A stretch of DNA of 64,000 bases from Boesenbergia rotunda (lineage: Eukaryota; Streptophyta; Magnoliopsida; Zingiberales; Zingiberaceae): NCBI GenBank assembly GCA_024364735.1, contig JAGFNQ010000294.1:287582-351581 (forward strand), read 5' to 3'. Of this stretch, positions 34,486 to 45,065 are shown piece by piece (positions within the stretch are counted from its first letter, which is position 1; every line of letters begins with the position of its first letter). The position numbers were made by a program, and so were the translations under genes. The notes under the pieces were generated by a model. The model was not told where the DNA came from, did not search any database, and saw only the letters and a program-made list of their open reading frames with translations.

Positions 34486-34715
34486 AGGAAACTGGTTGAA
34501 ATGATGTGCAGTGTTTTTGTTGCTTCATGGACAGGAGTGATCAAATACCATGGACCACGTCCAAGCAGACGTCCACAGCAGGTTCATCATGTCCTTGTAG
34601 ATCTTATAGATGGTAGTTTTCAGCCTCTTTTTATCTGGAGTGTATTATTTAACAGGTTTTTGTTGCCAACCACACTTCTATGATCGATTTCATCATCTTA
34701 GAACAGATGACAACA
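34486..34715 (+). pseudogene. Captured fragment of a GPAT9-like glycerol-3-phosphate acyltransferase gene
   Basis: Two exons with intact borders: 34486-34581 (preceded by TTGCAG, encoding FVASWTGVIKYHGPRPS) and 34656 to about 34712 (preceded by AACAG, encoding VFVANHTSMIDFIILEQMT). The NHTSMID box is the acyltransferase motif I of PlsC-type enzymes, and the surrounding residues match plant GPAT9, the ER enzyme that makes lysophosphatidic acid. The rest of the gene is absent. I recognise the family from memory of conserved residues, not from an alignment. Confidence 0.8.
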
Positions 34716-35390
34716 TTACACTGTTATTTTCAAGAACAGATGATAGTATGCAATCATAAAAATTGTAAGATATCAAAAACAATAGTGTACAATTCATTGA
34801 AGCATGTAATATAAATGCTTCAAAGTTCAAACATAAGTATATGGAAACTACCTATACTTGGACCATCCTATAATCTAATCACTGCAGACCTTGCATTGCA
34901 AAGCATCCTATATTGATCACACTTTTGTGTGAATTCCGGCCATGATACTCCAAAATTTCTTTGAAAATACAAAAGCCACAGTCCTAGTAAATAGAGGAGC
35001 TTAAACACAAATTTTCATTCTCCAAGCAAACAACATAAAAATATATATACTAAAACCCATCCTTATTCCCTGCTACTTTCCTTTCTACATTTGAGGCTTC
35101 GAAAGATCCCTCGACAATCTCAAATGACAGAGATGATGACATTTATCACCAACCAGATGCACTAATATTTCATACTTAGCTATGGTTCTATATATATATA
35201 TTTTTTTGTTTTTTTTTCAATATACTAGATTCATACAGGTCATTTTCAATAATATTCTTTTTTTTGGGCAAACTGTTTTCATATGCTTGCCAGGACAAGT
35301 TGTTGCAAGGCCATGTTGATATCGCACTGTGAATCATCTTTGCTCTTGCTTTCTTAATCATTTGATGGTAAATTGAACATCTGCAATCTT
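34716..35390. other. CACTA interior, no gene recognised
   Basis: Intron-like AT-rich sequence, a short TA run and poly-T tracts near 35190-35218. No coding region that I can support. Confidence 0.5.
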
Positions 35391-35549
35391 CCTCCAGGTG
35401 ATCATAAATTGCAACAAAATGAACCATTATGCTTGGAATCTCCTTCGTGGACAGATGTACTCCAGAACTCAATCTGTGGGGATGGATTCTCATGGACGAA
35501 GTTCCAATTTCTTGGCCACCAATGGGATTCCTGATTCTTCCATCTCCAT
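35391..35549 (+). pseudogene. Unidentified exon-like fragment in the CACTA element
   Basis: An open stretch flanked by CTTCCTCCAG on the left and ATAGTAAGTG on the right, which look like splice sites. One frame reads NHYAWNLLRGQMYSRTQS and is open to 35619. I do not recognise the source gene; it could be a third captured gene. Confidence 0.4.
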
Positions 35550-36296
35550 AGTAAGTGCACCTAAAACTTCTTTTTATTTAAACGACTTGTATCATGGATC
35601 AACAAGGTTACTTTTTTAGTTCATTTGATATGGAACATATATTTCTGCTCCCACTTGAGGAGTTGGTAGTTTGTAAAACTTCAGGAACTCTTAATGAACA
35701 ACTTCAAGAAACACTCGGGCTTATAATTGTAGTATGAAACATGGTTTTGGTATAATTTAGTTCTTGCACAAAGATTGTCACTCGAAATGGTTATCCTAAA
35801 TATTGTAGCCAATATTCTGTTCTATGTCATCTCATGTTAGCTTAAATGCCACGGGAGCATATATACTCACTTGCTAATGGGAATTCTTATGATTTCACAT
35901 TCAAAATGCTTCATTTAGCGTGGCACCCGACAGAAAATTTAATTACTTGTGCTGCCTTGAACAGTTTGTACATGTATTATGCATGAAGATCATACTGGAA
36001 GTGAAGGTCTCATTTTGCAATTTTTTTTTTATTTGGATTTGCTTCTCAAGGCACATAGCTTTTGATGTTCAGTGAACAAGATACAGGAGCATGTAATTTG
36101 TTGCATGTTCTTACTGGGGCCAAAGGATTGCTCAACAGAAGGAGTTCAATCTGAGAAAGCCCCCATCATTCATTATGATTTACTGGTTTTGGGATTCTTC
36201 GTACTATACCTTAATCTATCTGCCTCTAGCTAGTTCTTTGGTTAAATCTCAAATGACATCTGACTCCTGAATCATTTACTTGGTTTTGCTGGCCAG

Positions 36297-36538
36297 ACCT
36301 TGTTATGTGGTCTTATTGGAGTTCCACCTTCAAATGGTGTCATCCCACAATCTCCAATGCACACGAAAAGTTTGGCCACCCTCAAACACCAAGTAAGCTC
36401 CAAATTGTGAATGATTGATTATATTGCTTCTCTCTCCGTAGCATTATTTGATATTTTTTCATTGGAATTTTCTCACAGTTGCTTCGCAATCAACTGGTAG
36501 CCACTGCACGCCAAAGCATGAAAAGAAATTCAAGCTAG
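36297..36538 (+). pseudogene. Captured 3' exons of a BOR-type boron transporter gene
   Basis: Exon 36297-36392 encodes [20 protein letters not shown] followed by [11 protein letters not shown]; intron 36393-36478 (GTAAGC...CTCACAG); exon 36479-36538 ends RQSMKRNSS and TAG. The [17 protein letters not shown] motif is diagnostic of plant borate exporters of the HCO3- transporter family (SLC4-like). All membrane domains upstream are missing. The short C-terminal exon with its own stop suggests the fragment has drifted since capture. Confidence 0.85.
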
Positions 36539-36930
36539 ACTCAAGTACTGTATGGAAATATGCAAGACGCTTATAAGAGATGGAATGCTAAGCTGGTCGA
36601 AGTTCTGCAATGTACTCCTCACTATTTGATCTTGGACTAGACCGTTTACTTGCAAACTCGTGTGGCAAGCTTCTGCATTGTCTTTGCTTGGAAAATCACA
36701 TAGCGAGTAGGAGTATAATGTGTTATTTGATTTACATTTTGCTTTTGTTGAAAGAAAAATGGATAGTTGTAAAATACATGGATTGTTTTGTTTTTGAAAC
36801 TAATTGGATGTTGCATTTACTTAATTCATGGTGTGTTATTGATTATGGATAAACTATTATATTATTGTGTTCTTTTATATGTCTAGAAAAATTATAAATA
36901 AAAATAAATATGAAATTTATATAAAAAATT
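36539..36930. other. CACTA interior, downstream of the captured exons
   Basis: May include the 3' UTR of the captured transporter (a plausible poly-A region near 36880-36925). No gene recognised. Confidence 0.4.
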
Positions 36931-37290
36931 AAGACTTTTGACACCGGTTGTTTCTAGAACCGGTGTTAAAACATCATTTTTAACACCGGTTGTTTCCAGA
37001 ATCGGTGTTAAAAATGATGTTTTAACACCGGTTGTTTCCAGAACTGGTGTTAAAAATGATGTTTGAACGTCGGTTATTTAAAATAACCGGTGTCTAAAAT
37101 GGCTTTCCCGCCTCATAATTGAACTTTTAACAACGGTTATTAACCGGTGTTAAATCTATATATTACACCGGTTTGTTAACCGGTGATAAAAGTCTATACT
37201 TACAATGCCGGCTGGATCAACACCGGTTTCGGAACCGGTGTTAAAAGTCGAAAATAACCGGTGTTAAAAGCCTTTTTTCCACTAGTGTCT

Positions 37291-39629
37291 CCAACCTCAT
37301 CTCTAACTGTTGATAATGGTTTTTCAGAAATCCAGATATGGGAGGTCCATCAGTGGGTTTTGAGCAAAACCCACTGATGGAACTAAACTACACCTATAGC
37401 TTTGGAAAAAATATAAATTTTAGGTTATGGACACCTAAAATACTAAAAATATTAATTTGAGGTTATGGACACCTAAAATACTTTCTCCAACCTCATCCCT
37501 AACTATTTATGTAGGGGGTTTCAGAAATCCAGATATGGTATGTCCATCAGTGGGTTTTGCTCAAAACCCACTGATGGAACTAAACTACACCTATAGCGTT
37601 GGAAAAAATTATAATTTGATGTTTCGGACACCTAAAATACTTTCTAGAACCTCAACCCTAACTACTGATAATGGTTTTTCAGAAATCCAGATATGAGAGG
37701 TCCATCAGTAGGTTTTGCTCAAAACCCACCGATGGAACTAAACTACACATATAGCTTTGGACAAAATTATAATTTGAGGTTTAGGACACCTAAAATACTT
37801 TCTCCAACCTTATCCCTAACTGTTGATAATGGTTTTTCAAAAATCCAGATATGGGATGTCCATCAGTGGGTTTTGCTCAAAACCCACTGATGGAACTAAA
37901 CTACACCTATAGCGTTGGAAAAAATTATAATTTGATGTTTCGGACACCTAAAATACTTTCTAGAACCTCAACCCTAACTACTGATAATGGTTTTTCAGAA
38001 ATCTAGATATGGGAGGTCCATCAGTGGGTTTTGCTCAAAACCCACTGATGGAACTAAACTACACCTATAGCTTTGAACAAAATTATAATTTGAGGTTTAG
38101 GACACCTAAAATACTTTCTCCAACCTCATCCCTAACTGTTAATAATGGTTTTTCAGAAATCCAGATATGGGAGATCCATCAGTGGGTTTTGCTCAAAACC
38201 TACTGATGGAACTAAACTACACCTATAGCTTTGGAGAAAATTATAATTTGAGGTTTAGGACACCTAAAATACTTTCTCCAACCTCATCCATAACTGTTGA
38301 TAATGGTTTTTCAGAAATCCAGATATGGGAGGTCCATCAGTGGGTTTTGAGCAAAACCCACTGATGGAACTAAACTACACCTATAGCTTTGCAAAAAATA
38401 TAAATTTTAGGTTATGAACACCTAAAATACTAAAAATATTAATTTGAGGTTATGGACACCTAAAATACTTTCTCCAACCTCATCCCTAACTATTTATGTA
38501 GGGGGTTTCAGAAATCCAGATATGGGATGTCCATCAGTGGATTTTGCTCAAAACCCACTGATGGAACTAAACTACACCTATAGCGTTGGAAAAAATTATA
38601 ATATGATGTTTCGGACACCTAAAATACTTTCTAGAACCTCAACCCTGACTACTGATAATGGTTTTTTAAAAATCCAGATATGGGAGGTCCATCAGTGGGT
38701 TTTGCTCAAAACCCACTGATGGAACTAAACTACACCTATAGCTTTGGAGAAAATTATAATTTGAGGTTTAGGACACCTAAAATACTTTTCCAACCTCATC
38801 CCTAATTGTTGATAATGGTTTTTCAGAAATTCAGATATGGGAGGTCAATCAGTGGGTTTTGCTCAAAACTCACTGATGGAACTAAACTACACCTATAGCT
38901 TTGGAGAAAATTATAATTTGAGGTTTAGGACACCTAAAATACTTTCTCCAACCTTATATCTAACTGTTGATAATGGTTTTTCAGACATCCAGATATGGGA
39001 TGTCCATCAGTGGGTTTTGCTCAAAATCCACTGATGGAACTAAACTACACCTATAGCTTTGGATAAAATTATAATTTGAGGTTTAGGACACCTAAAATAC
39101 TTTCTCCAACCTCATCCCTAACTGTTGATAATGGTTTTTCAGAAATCCAGATATGGGAGGTCCATCAGTGGGTTTTGCTCAAAACCCACTGATGGAACTA
39201 AACTACACCTATAGCTTTGGAGAAAATTATAATTTGAGGTTTAGGACACCTAAAATACTTTCTCCAACCTCATCCCTAATTGTTGATAATGGTTTTGGAA
39301 CTAAACTACACCTATAGCTTTAGAAAAAATATAAATTTTAGGTTATGGACACCTAAAATACTAAAATTCTTAATTTGAGGTTATGGACACCTAAAATACT
39401 TTCACCAACCTCATCCCTAACTATTTATGTAGGGGGTTTCAGAAATCCAGATATGGGGGCTCAATCAGTGGGTTTTGAGCAAAACCCACTGATGGAACTA
39501 AACTAGACCTATAGCTTTGGAAAAAATATAAATTTTAGGTTGTGGACACCTAAAATACTTTCTCAAACCTCATCCCTAACTATTGATAATGGTTTTTTTC
39601 AGAAATCCAGATATGGGAGGTCCAAAAAT
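37291..39629. repeat. 158-bp tandem repeat array, segment C
   Basis: About fourteen further satellite units, several truncated or fused (for example around 37390-37460, 38400-38450 and 39290-39370, where a TTTTAGGTTATGGACACC variant and AACTATTTATGTAGGGGG replace the usual part). These variants recur with a spacing of about 990 bp (37490, 38480), a sign of higher-order duplication. Confidence 0.92.
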
Positions 39630-39639
39630 ATCCTTTTAC

Positions 39640-39880
39640 TTCAGGCCCATGGTGGGCCAGAAATAATTTGACTTCAGGGCCAAATTGGGCCTCAATATTT
39701 TTATTTCAGGCCCACCTTGGGCCTGAATTCATTTTATTTAAGGCCCAAGGTGGGCCTGAAAAATTTATTTCAGGCCCAGCGTGGGCCTGAATAACTCTTA
39801 TTTCAGGCCCATGGTGGGGCTGAAGTAATTTTATTTCAGGCCCACCATGGGCCTGAAATAATTTTATTTCAGGCCCAGCG
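39640..39880. repeat. Hairpin repeat cluster 3
   Basis: About eight TTTCAGGCCCA-NNN-TGGGCCTGAAA units with AT-rich spacers (mostly ATTTTATT), directly after the satellite array and about 110 bp before the second protease fragment. Confidence 0.9.
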
Positions 39881-39989
39881 TTGTACAATAAATTAAATAC
39901 ATAATAAATTAAAATAAATATATGTAAATTGTAGAGTTTTGAAAAGTAAATATAAATACATAATCAATAAAATGCACATGATACATCTG

Positions 39990-40560
39990 AAGCAATGCAC
40001 GCTCAGGCTTTTGAACAAACTATTGCTACTGATACGGATAAGCCAATTAGATATATCATCTGTCCTCTAAATAATGCAGATAATCATTGGCATCTAATGG
40101 TTATTGACCTCGTGGAAGGTAATATCCATCATTATAATTCTCTCGGCCCCACAGAAGGGTACACTGCCCAATTTGAAAAAACTGTAAGTTTTCTAATTCA
40201 TAGATATACCTCAAAAACAAGTTTCATACCAATATAATTATTACTAATGTCATTTTTATCTAGGTGGCGTTTTTCAAAAATTTGAACTGATCTTATTACA
40301 AGACATGGAATAAGGGATTGCCTAACATAGGTGGGACAGAGTTTAATAAAATTGTTGTACAAGGACCCACCCAAACCAGATCGTAAGAGGATTTTTATTT
40401 TTGTCAAAATTAACAATGCATTTCATGGTTGGATTCATAATATGACAACAATGTGAATATTGGTTTTTCAGGTTGGATTGTGCATTTTTCATGATGCGGT
40501 ATGCAGAAAGTCTAGTTTTTCAAAGATCTACACATTTTACACAAAAGTAAATGAAAAATT
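39990..40560 (+). pseudogene. Second, partial Ulp1/C48 protease gene
   Basis: Exon from about 39990 to 40182 encodes YIICPLNNADNHWHLMVIDL and HHYNSLGP, the catalytic-His region of a Ulp1-type peptidase (HWHL, then the usual acidic position). It is followed by a GTAAGT donor. A middle exon lies near 40263-40380, with a TGA at its start (40287-40289). The segment after 40470 encodes LDCAFFMMRYAESLVF, the catalytic-Cys block. The N-terminal part is absent. It differs much from the first copy at 25.8-30.6 kb, so it is not a recent duplicate. Confidence 0.75.
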
Positions 40561-40821
40561 ATCGATTTGAGGTGGGCTATAAAATAATGAGAGACAAGTG
40601 GTGGAAGCTAAATCTGTAAATAGTTTTTTTGTGGATACAATGCATATGTTATTGTGATCACAAACATTGTATATTTGTAATTATACCATCCATGTACTCC
40701 TTTTAAAATCAATGAAACTTTGCTTCGGATCATTATTTTTGTCTCATATATAATCTGTCATCTTGTCCATAATATAAGTAATATTGAACCTTACTGGTAC
40801 ACTACCCTAATTTTAAATCAC

Positions 40822-41135
40822 AGCCCACGTTGGGCCTGAAATGAGATTATTCAGGCCCAGCGTGGGCCTGAAATGAGAATATTTCAGGCCCACGCAGGGC
40901 CTGAAAGATATTATTTCAGGCCCAAGTTGGGCCTGAAATGGAATTATTTCAGGCCCAGAGTGGGCCTGAAATTAGAATGTTTCAGGCCCAAGCTGGGCCT
41001 GAAATAATATCATTTCAGGCCCAGCGTGGGCCTGAAATAATCTCATTTCAGGCCCACTCTGGGCCTGAAGTAACTCCATTTCAGGCCCAGCGTGGGCATG
41101 AAATGAGATATGTTCAGGCCCACGCAGGGCCTGAC
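40822..41135. repeat. Hairpin repeat cluster 4
   Basis: Ten well-kept units with a period of 33-34 bp: arms TTTCAGGCCCA/TGGGCCTGAAA, a changing 3-base centre (CGT, GCG, CGC, AGT, GAG, AGC, CTC), and spacers close to ATGAGATTAT. Confidence 0.92.
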
Positions 41136-41544
41136 ATAATAATCTCATTTCATTTTTCAAATTAATCAATATTAGATTGATTAAATATTTTATATAAATA
41201 TACATGTTGTGAAATTATTTTTAATATTAAACAAAAAAGAGTACCTACATAGACATTGCATACCAAAATTAAATTTCATCCATATCATTATCTCATATTT
41301 TGAGAATTTGGCACAGCAGGAGGTTTGTTGCTACAATCCTTGAAGCAAAATAATGAGAGACAAGTTCTGAAAGCAAAATCTGTAATTTTTTTTTCTACAA
41401 TCCATATATGTAAGTGTAATGTAAGTAATTGATATTGAAATCAATGGAGCATTTCTTTCGATCCTTAATTTTGTGTAATCTCTAATCTTTAATCTGTAAT
41501 TGTTGTCGATAATATCAGTAATTTTTTAGGGACCTATTTTGATT
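41136..41544. repeat. Spacer repeated after cluster 5
   Basis: GAGTACCTACATAGACATTGCAT and AGAATTTGGCACAGCAGGAGG (41240-41330) recur at 41864-41958. AATAATGAGAGACAAGT with the AAATCTGTAA that follows (41350-41385) also occurs at 40582-40618. So hairpin cluster plus flank has been duplicated. No gene seen. Confidence 0.75.
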
Positions 41545-41760
41545 TCAGGCCCACGGTGGGCCTGAAATGACATTATTTTAGGCCCAGCGTGGGCCTGAAA
41601 TCCTAGTAATTCAGGCCCACAATGGGCCTGAAATGATATTATTTCAGGCCCTAGCTGGGCCTAAAACGACATTATTTCAGGCCCAGCTTGGGCCTGAATT
41701 GATTTATTTCAGGCCCAGCGTGGGCCTGAATTTATTTATTTCAGGCCCAAGCTGGGGGTC
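41545..41760. repeat. Hairpin repeat cluster 5
   Basis: Six and a half units of the same hairpin repeat; the last one is cut after TTTCAGGCCCAAGCTGGG. Confidence 0.9.
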
Positions 41761-42423
41761 CACGCCTCTAGTTGCAAACAAATTATTTACAGTATGATTA
41801 AATATTTATACGCCAATCTTTTAAATAAATGAACATGACCACATTTTTAAAAGATAAACAAGGAGGAGAGTACCTAAATACACATTGCATATCACTATTT
41901 AATTCCATTCACATGAAGACCTCATATTATCAGAATTTGGCACATCAGGAGGTTTGTATGATGTACCTAGCATATTTGGATTTTCCAAACCTCATTATCA
42001 GTAGTCAGACTTTACCTAATTATTAGTATTTTAGCTGCAATATGCTATTTTTCGTCTCCAAACATAGTCCTAATGATTATCTAAAACTGTGTTGATACAG
42101 TATCAGTTGGCACACAACAATGATTCAACAAAGAAAAAATCAAATCGGGTTAAACAACAGATATTCAGAAAACATAGGACTTCAGGACTTCAAGTTCCTG
42201 AAATAACATTATTTTGGGTTTACAAATCATACGACTTCAATTCTGATATATTCTGCTTATATTGATTGGACACAAGGTAAAATGTATCATAATATTGAAA
42301 TACTTTTATAAGTCATAACATTAACAACTAGTTTTTTTAAGAATACTATACATTCAGTTATCCTCCTTACAAAATAAACATTTCCATCAGTGATAATACT
42401 CTGCAATACATAAACCAATTAAC
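41761..42423. other. MULE interior, no gene recognised
   Basis: AT-rich sequence downstream of the transposase; includes the duplicated spacer noted above. No supported feature. Confidence 0.5.
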
Positions 42424-44573
42424 TCAAGACCTTGGGGCTGGCGACATTCTACATGTCCTTTTATTATGGCCAAGTTGTTTGCACCGGCTGCATTTAAGTT
42501 TCACCTTGCCATTGTGTCTTGACTCAGTCCGTGCCTTCTTTCGTCTACCAGGCTGCACAAGGCTACGGGGACATCGAACTGTAATGTTGTTTACTCCACT
42601 AGGCCAAAACTGCTTGCTTCTATAAGGGTAAATACGATCCATGTAAACCCACTTCCAAGTTTCAGAATAAAAATAATGTTCACAATATCAGAGTGTATCG
42701 ATGTTCCTGTGAATGATTACAGCTATAGCATGTGAGCAAGGGAGTCCTGAAATTTGAAACTCCCCACAATGACAAAACTTTTTTTCCAAATCAACAATGT
42801 ATGAAGTGCCCCATGTTTCTACCTCCATTTCTGATTGAGAGTAAGGGTGAACCTTATAAGCTCTAGCTTTCTCTCTCCTTGATTCCATTTCTTTTGTAGC
42901 ATGAGGTGTCAAAGCAACATGCCATTTGGAGACTTCCTCTCTACGGTTATAGAACCATTGAGCTACCTTTCTTCTTGTATTATCAATTAACCTATTTATG
43001 GGAAGCTCACGTGTAGACTTAAACAAAGCATTTAAGCTCTCCACACATTCGTGGTAAGCATTCTATAACTTCTCCCAGTAAAGTGTGCATTTGCCCACCT
43101 TTTAGGGTCAATGTTCTGAAGCCACTTATGAGCATATGGATGTTTTTCATGCATTATCTGCATTATCATATAATATTGGAGTGTTGTGTTGGCTCGTGCT
43201 GCTGCCCAAAACAAACCTACAACAGCTCTACTTCCAGTATCAGTTATCATATTACAAGACATGTGGTGGCAACAAAAAGCATGATGCGCGCTTGTGAATA
43301 CTTTTCTGACTGCTGATATAATGCCCCGATGTCTATCTGATACTATGGTGAGTGAGTGATCATCGACAGTAAAGAACCTCTTTGTATGCTCCAAAAACCA
43401 GTCCCAAGCAGATCCACATTCTACTTCAGCTATTGCAAAGGCAACTGGGAGAACATTGTCATTACCATCAATCGCCGTAGCAATCAACAATACTCCTGGA
43501 TACTTTCCTCTTAGGTGTGTCACATCAATTCCGATAAGTCTACGCAAATAAGACCTGAACACCCTTCGGCAAGCACCAAAAGCCCAAAAACACCTCTGGA
43601 ACTGATTGTCACCATTCGTGCATAGTGCCACATAAGTTTCAGGATCTCTAGCTCTTAACTCACACAGATATTGTGGGAGATCTCTGTATGCCTCATCATA
43701 ATCTCCAACAACCTTTTTCAATGCTTTCTCCCTAGCTATGTATGTTTTTCTGTATGATATCGTCACTCCAAATCTAGCTTTAATATCTGAAATAATCATA
43801 CTTGGTTTGTATTGCTAATTATGAAGAAAATGCTCTTCAACAAAAGAAGCAACAAATGATGAAGAGCATGCATGATGATCAGCACTTTCCCTAACACTTC
43901 CACATAGGTGTTCCTTTATATATTTTGTAACAGTAAACTCTACTTCCCCCTTTCCTACTACTCTCCATGTACATGGTTGGTTAAAACACACTGCTTTAAC
44001 TCTATTTTTCCGGGTGTCAACTGGCTTATATCTCATATGCTTGACCATCGCATGTTTAACAAGTGCATTCTTGAATTCTTCTCTAGATGGAAATATCTGC
44101 CCCACAAAAAATTCATGCTCATCTCTTGCCTCTAGCTCTCAAATTGGCCCAGCAAGCAATCGAGAATTCAAAATATATGGATCTTCAGCTAATGGAAACT
44201 CCTCCTCTAAGTCACTGTACTGATCTGGGGGGAATTCATATTGCTCAATCTGCATATCATCAGCTTGGAATTCTAGTACACTTGTACTGGGTACTAATTC
44301 TTCTGCATTCCGGATTTCAATTTCTTCCTCCCCACTCCAGGTTGGCTGAAAGATTTCAACTACTCTTATAGAAGAATTCAAACCCTCATCTTCTATATTA
44401 TTTGCTTCTTCATTTAGATCAATTGCCAAATTCCTTGTAATGCTATTATCACCATACTGGGAAGATAATGGAATATTATTACTAGCTATTTCTAATTCTT
44501 TCCCCGTGACCGCATTATCATCAATAGTATTCCATATCTCAGAGAGAATTTCGTCAACAACATTATCATCCCT
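42424..44573 (-). pseudogene. mudrA-like: MuDR-type transposase of the MULE
   Basis: On the - strand: an acidic N-terminal region (44429-44140), the MuDR DNA-binding/FLYWCH-type domain (about 44105-43820; FPSREEFKNALVKHAMVKHM), the MULE catalytic domain (43799-43040; GIDVTHLRGKYPGVLLIATA and VSDRHRGI carry the first two acidic residues), a SWIM zinc finger (about 42770-42700; CHCGEFQISGLPCSHAIAVI) and a C-terminal CCHC knuckle (near 42450; CSRCKQLGHNKRTC). In-frame stops lie near 44134, 43816 and 42688, and the frame shifts near 43040, so it is inactive. The sequence at 44573 reads as a splice acceptor (TTTTTTCAG), so a 5' exon probably lies beyond hairpin cluster 6. Confidence 0.9.
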
Positions 44574-44633
44574 GAAAAAAATTACAATTACCTTTATTAA
44601 ACTTTGAAATTGATAATAAATGCCCTAGGAGCC

Positions 44634-45065
44634 CCTGAGGGCCTGAAATCATTTGATTTCAGACTCTACCAGGGCCTGAATTCATTTTATTTCAGGCCCT
44701 ACCAGGGCCTGAAATCATTTTATTTCAGGCCCAGGTCGGGCCTGAAATCATTACATTTCAGGCCCAGGTCGAGCCTGAAATCATTACATTTCAGGCCCAA
44801 GCCGGGCCTGAAATCATTTGATTTCAGGCCCACTGCGGGCCTGAATCATTACATTTCAGGCCCAGGGCGGGCCTGAAATCATTTGATTTCAGCCCCTCCC
44901 TGACCCTGAAATAAAAGAAATTCAGTCCAGGCCCTGGGAGGGCCTGAATTTCTTTTATTTCAGTCCCTCCGAGGGCCTGAAACAAATTATTTCCGAGGGC
45001 CTGAAACAAAATTTTTCAGCCTCTCCTCTTGCCCGAAATCTAATGACATCATGCACTCCCAGGGC
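44634..45065. repeat. Hairpin repeat cluster 6
   Basis: About eleven units, more varied than the others: TTTCAGGCCCAGG(T/G)CGGGCCTGAAATC and TTTCAGGCCCTACCAGGGCCTGAAAT types. It lies just upstream of the first recognisable transposase exon, in what is probably its first intron or promoter. Confidence 0.9.

Larger units (their letters stand above)
32631..37287. mobile_element. Non-autonomous CACTA (En/Spm) element with captured host gene pieces
   Basis: 4,657 bp with ends CACTAGTACAAAAAAG and CTTTTTTCCACTAGTG and a 3-bp target duplication TCT (32628-32630, 37288-37290). Both ends carry CACTA-type subterminal repeats, spaced TTTTAACACCGGTT and inverse AACCGGTGTTAAAA (32655-32880 and 36945-37270). 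There is no transposase frame. The interior holds spliced-gene fragments of at least two unrelated genes, i.e. gene capture. It splits one unit of the 158-bp array, whose sequence rejoins exactly when the element and one TCT are removed. Confidence 0.93.

Noticed and set aside
30941..39629. Series of 60-91-codon frames (for example 38009-38206) that look like a small-protein family
   Set aside because: They repeat once per satellite unit, start at the same ATG in the palindrome and run into the next unit; the unit length is not a multiple of three. They are a by-product of the tandem repeat.
40822..41135. Regular palindromic repeats that recall a CRISPR array
   Set aside because: Spacers are 8-10 bp and themselves similar, there are no cas genes, and the DNA is plant nuclear. 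It is a transposon-internal hairpin repeat.
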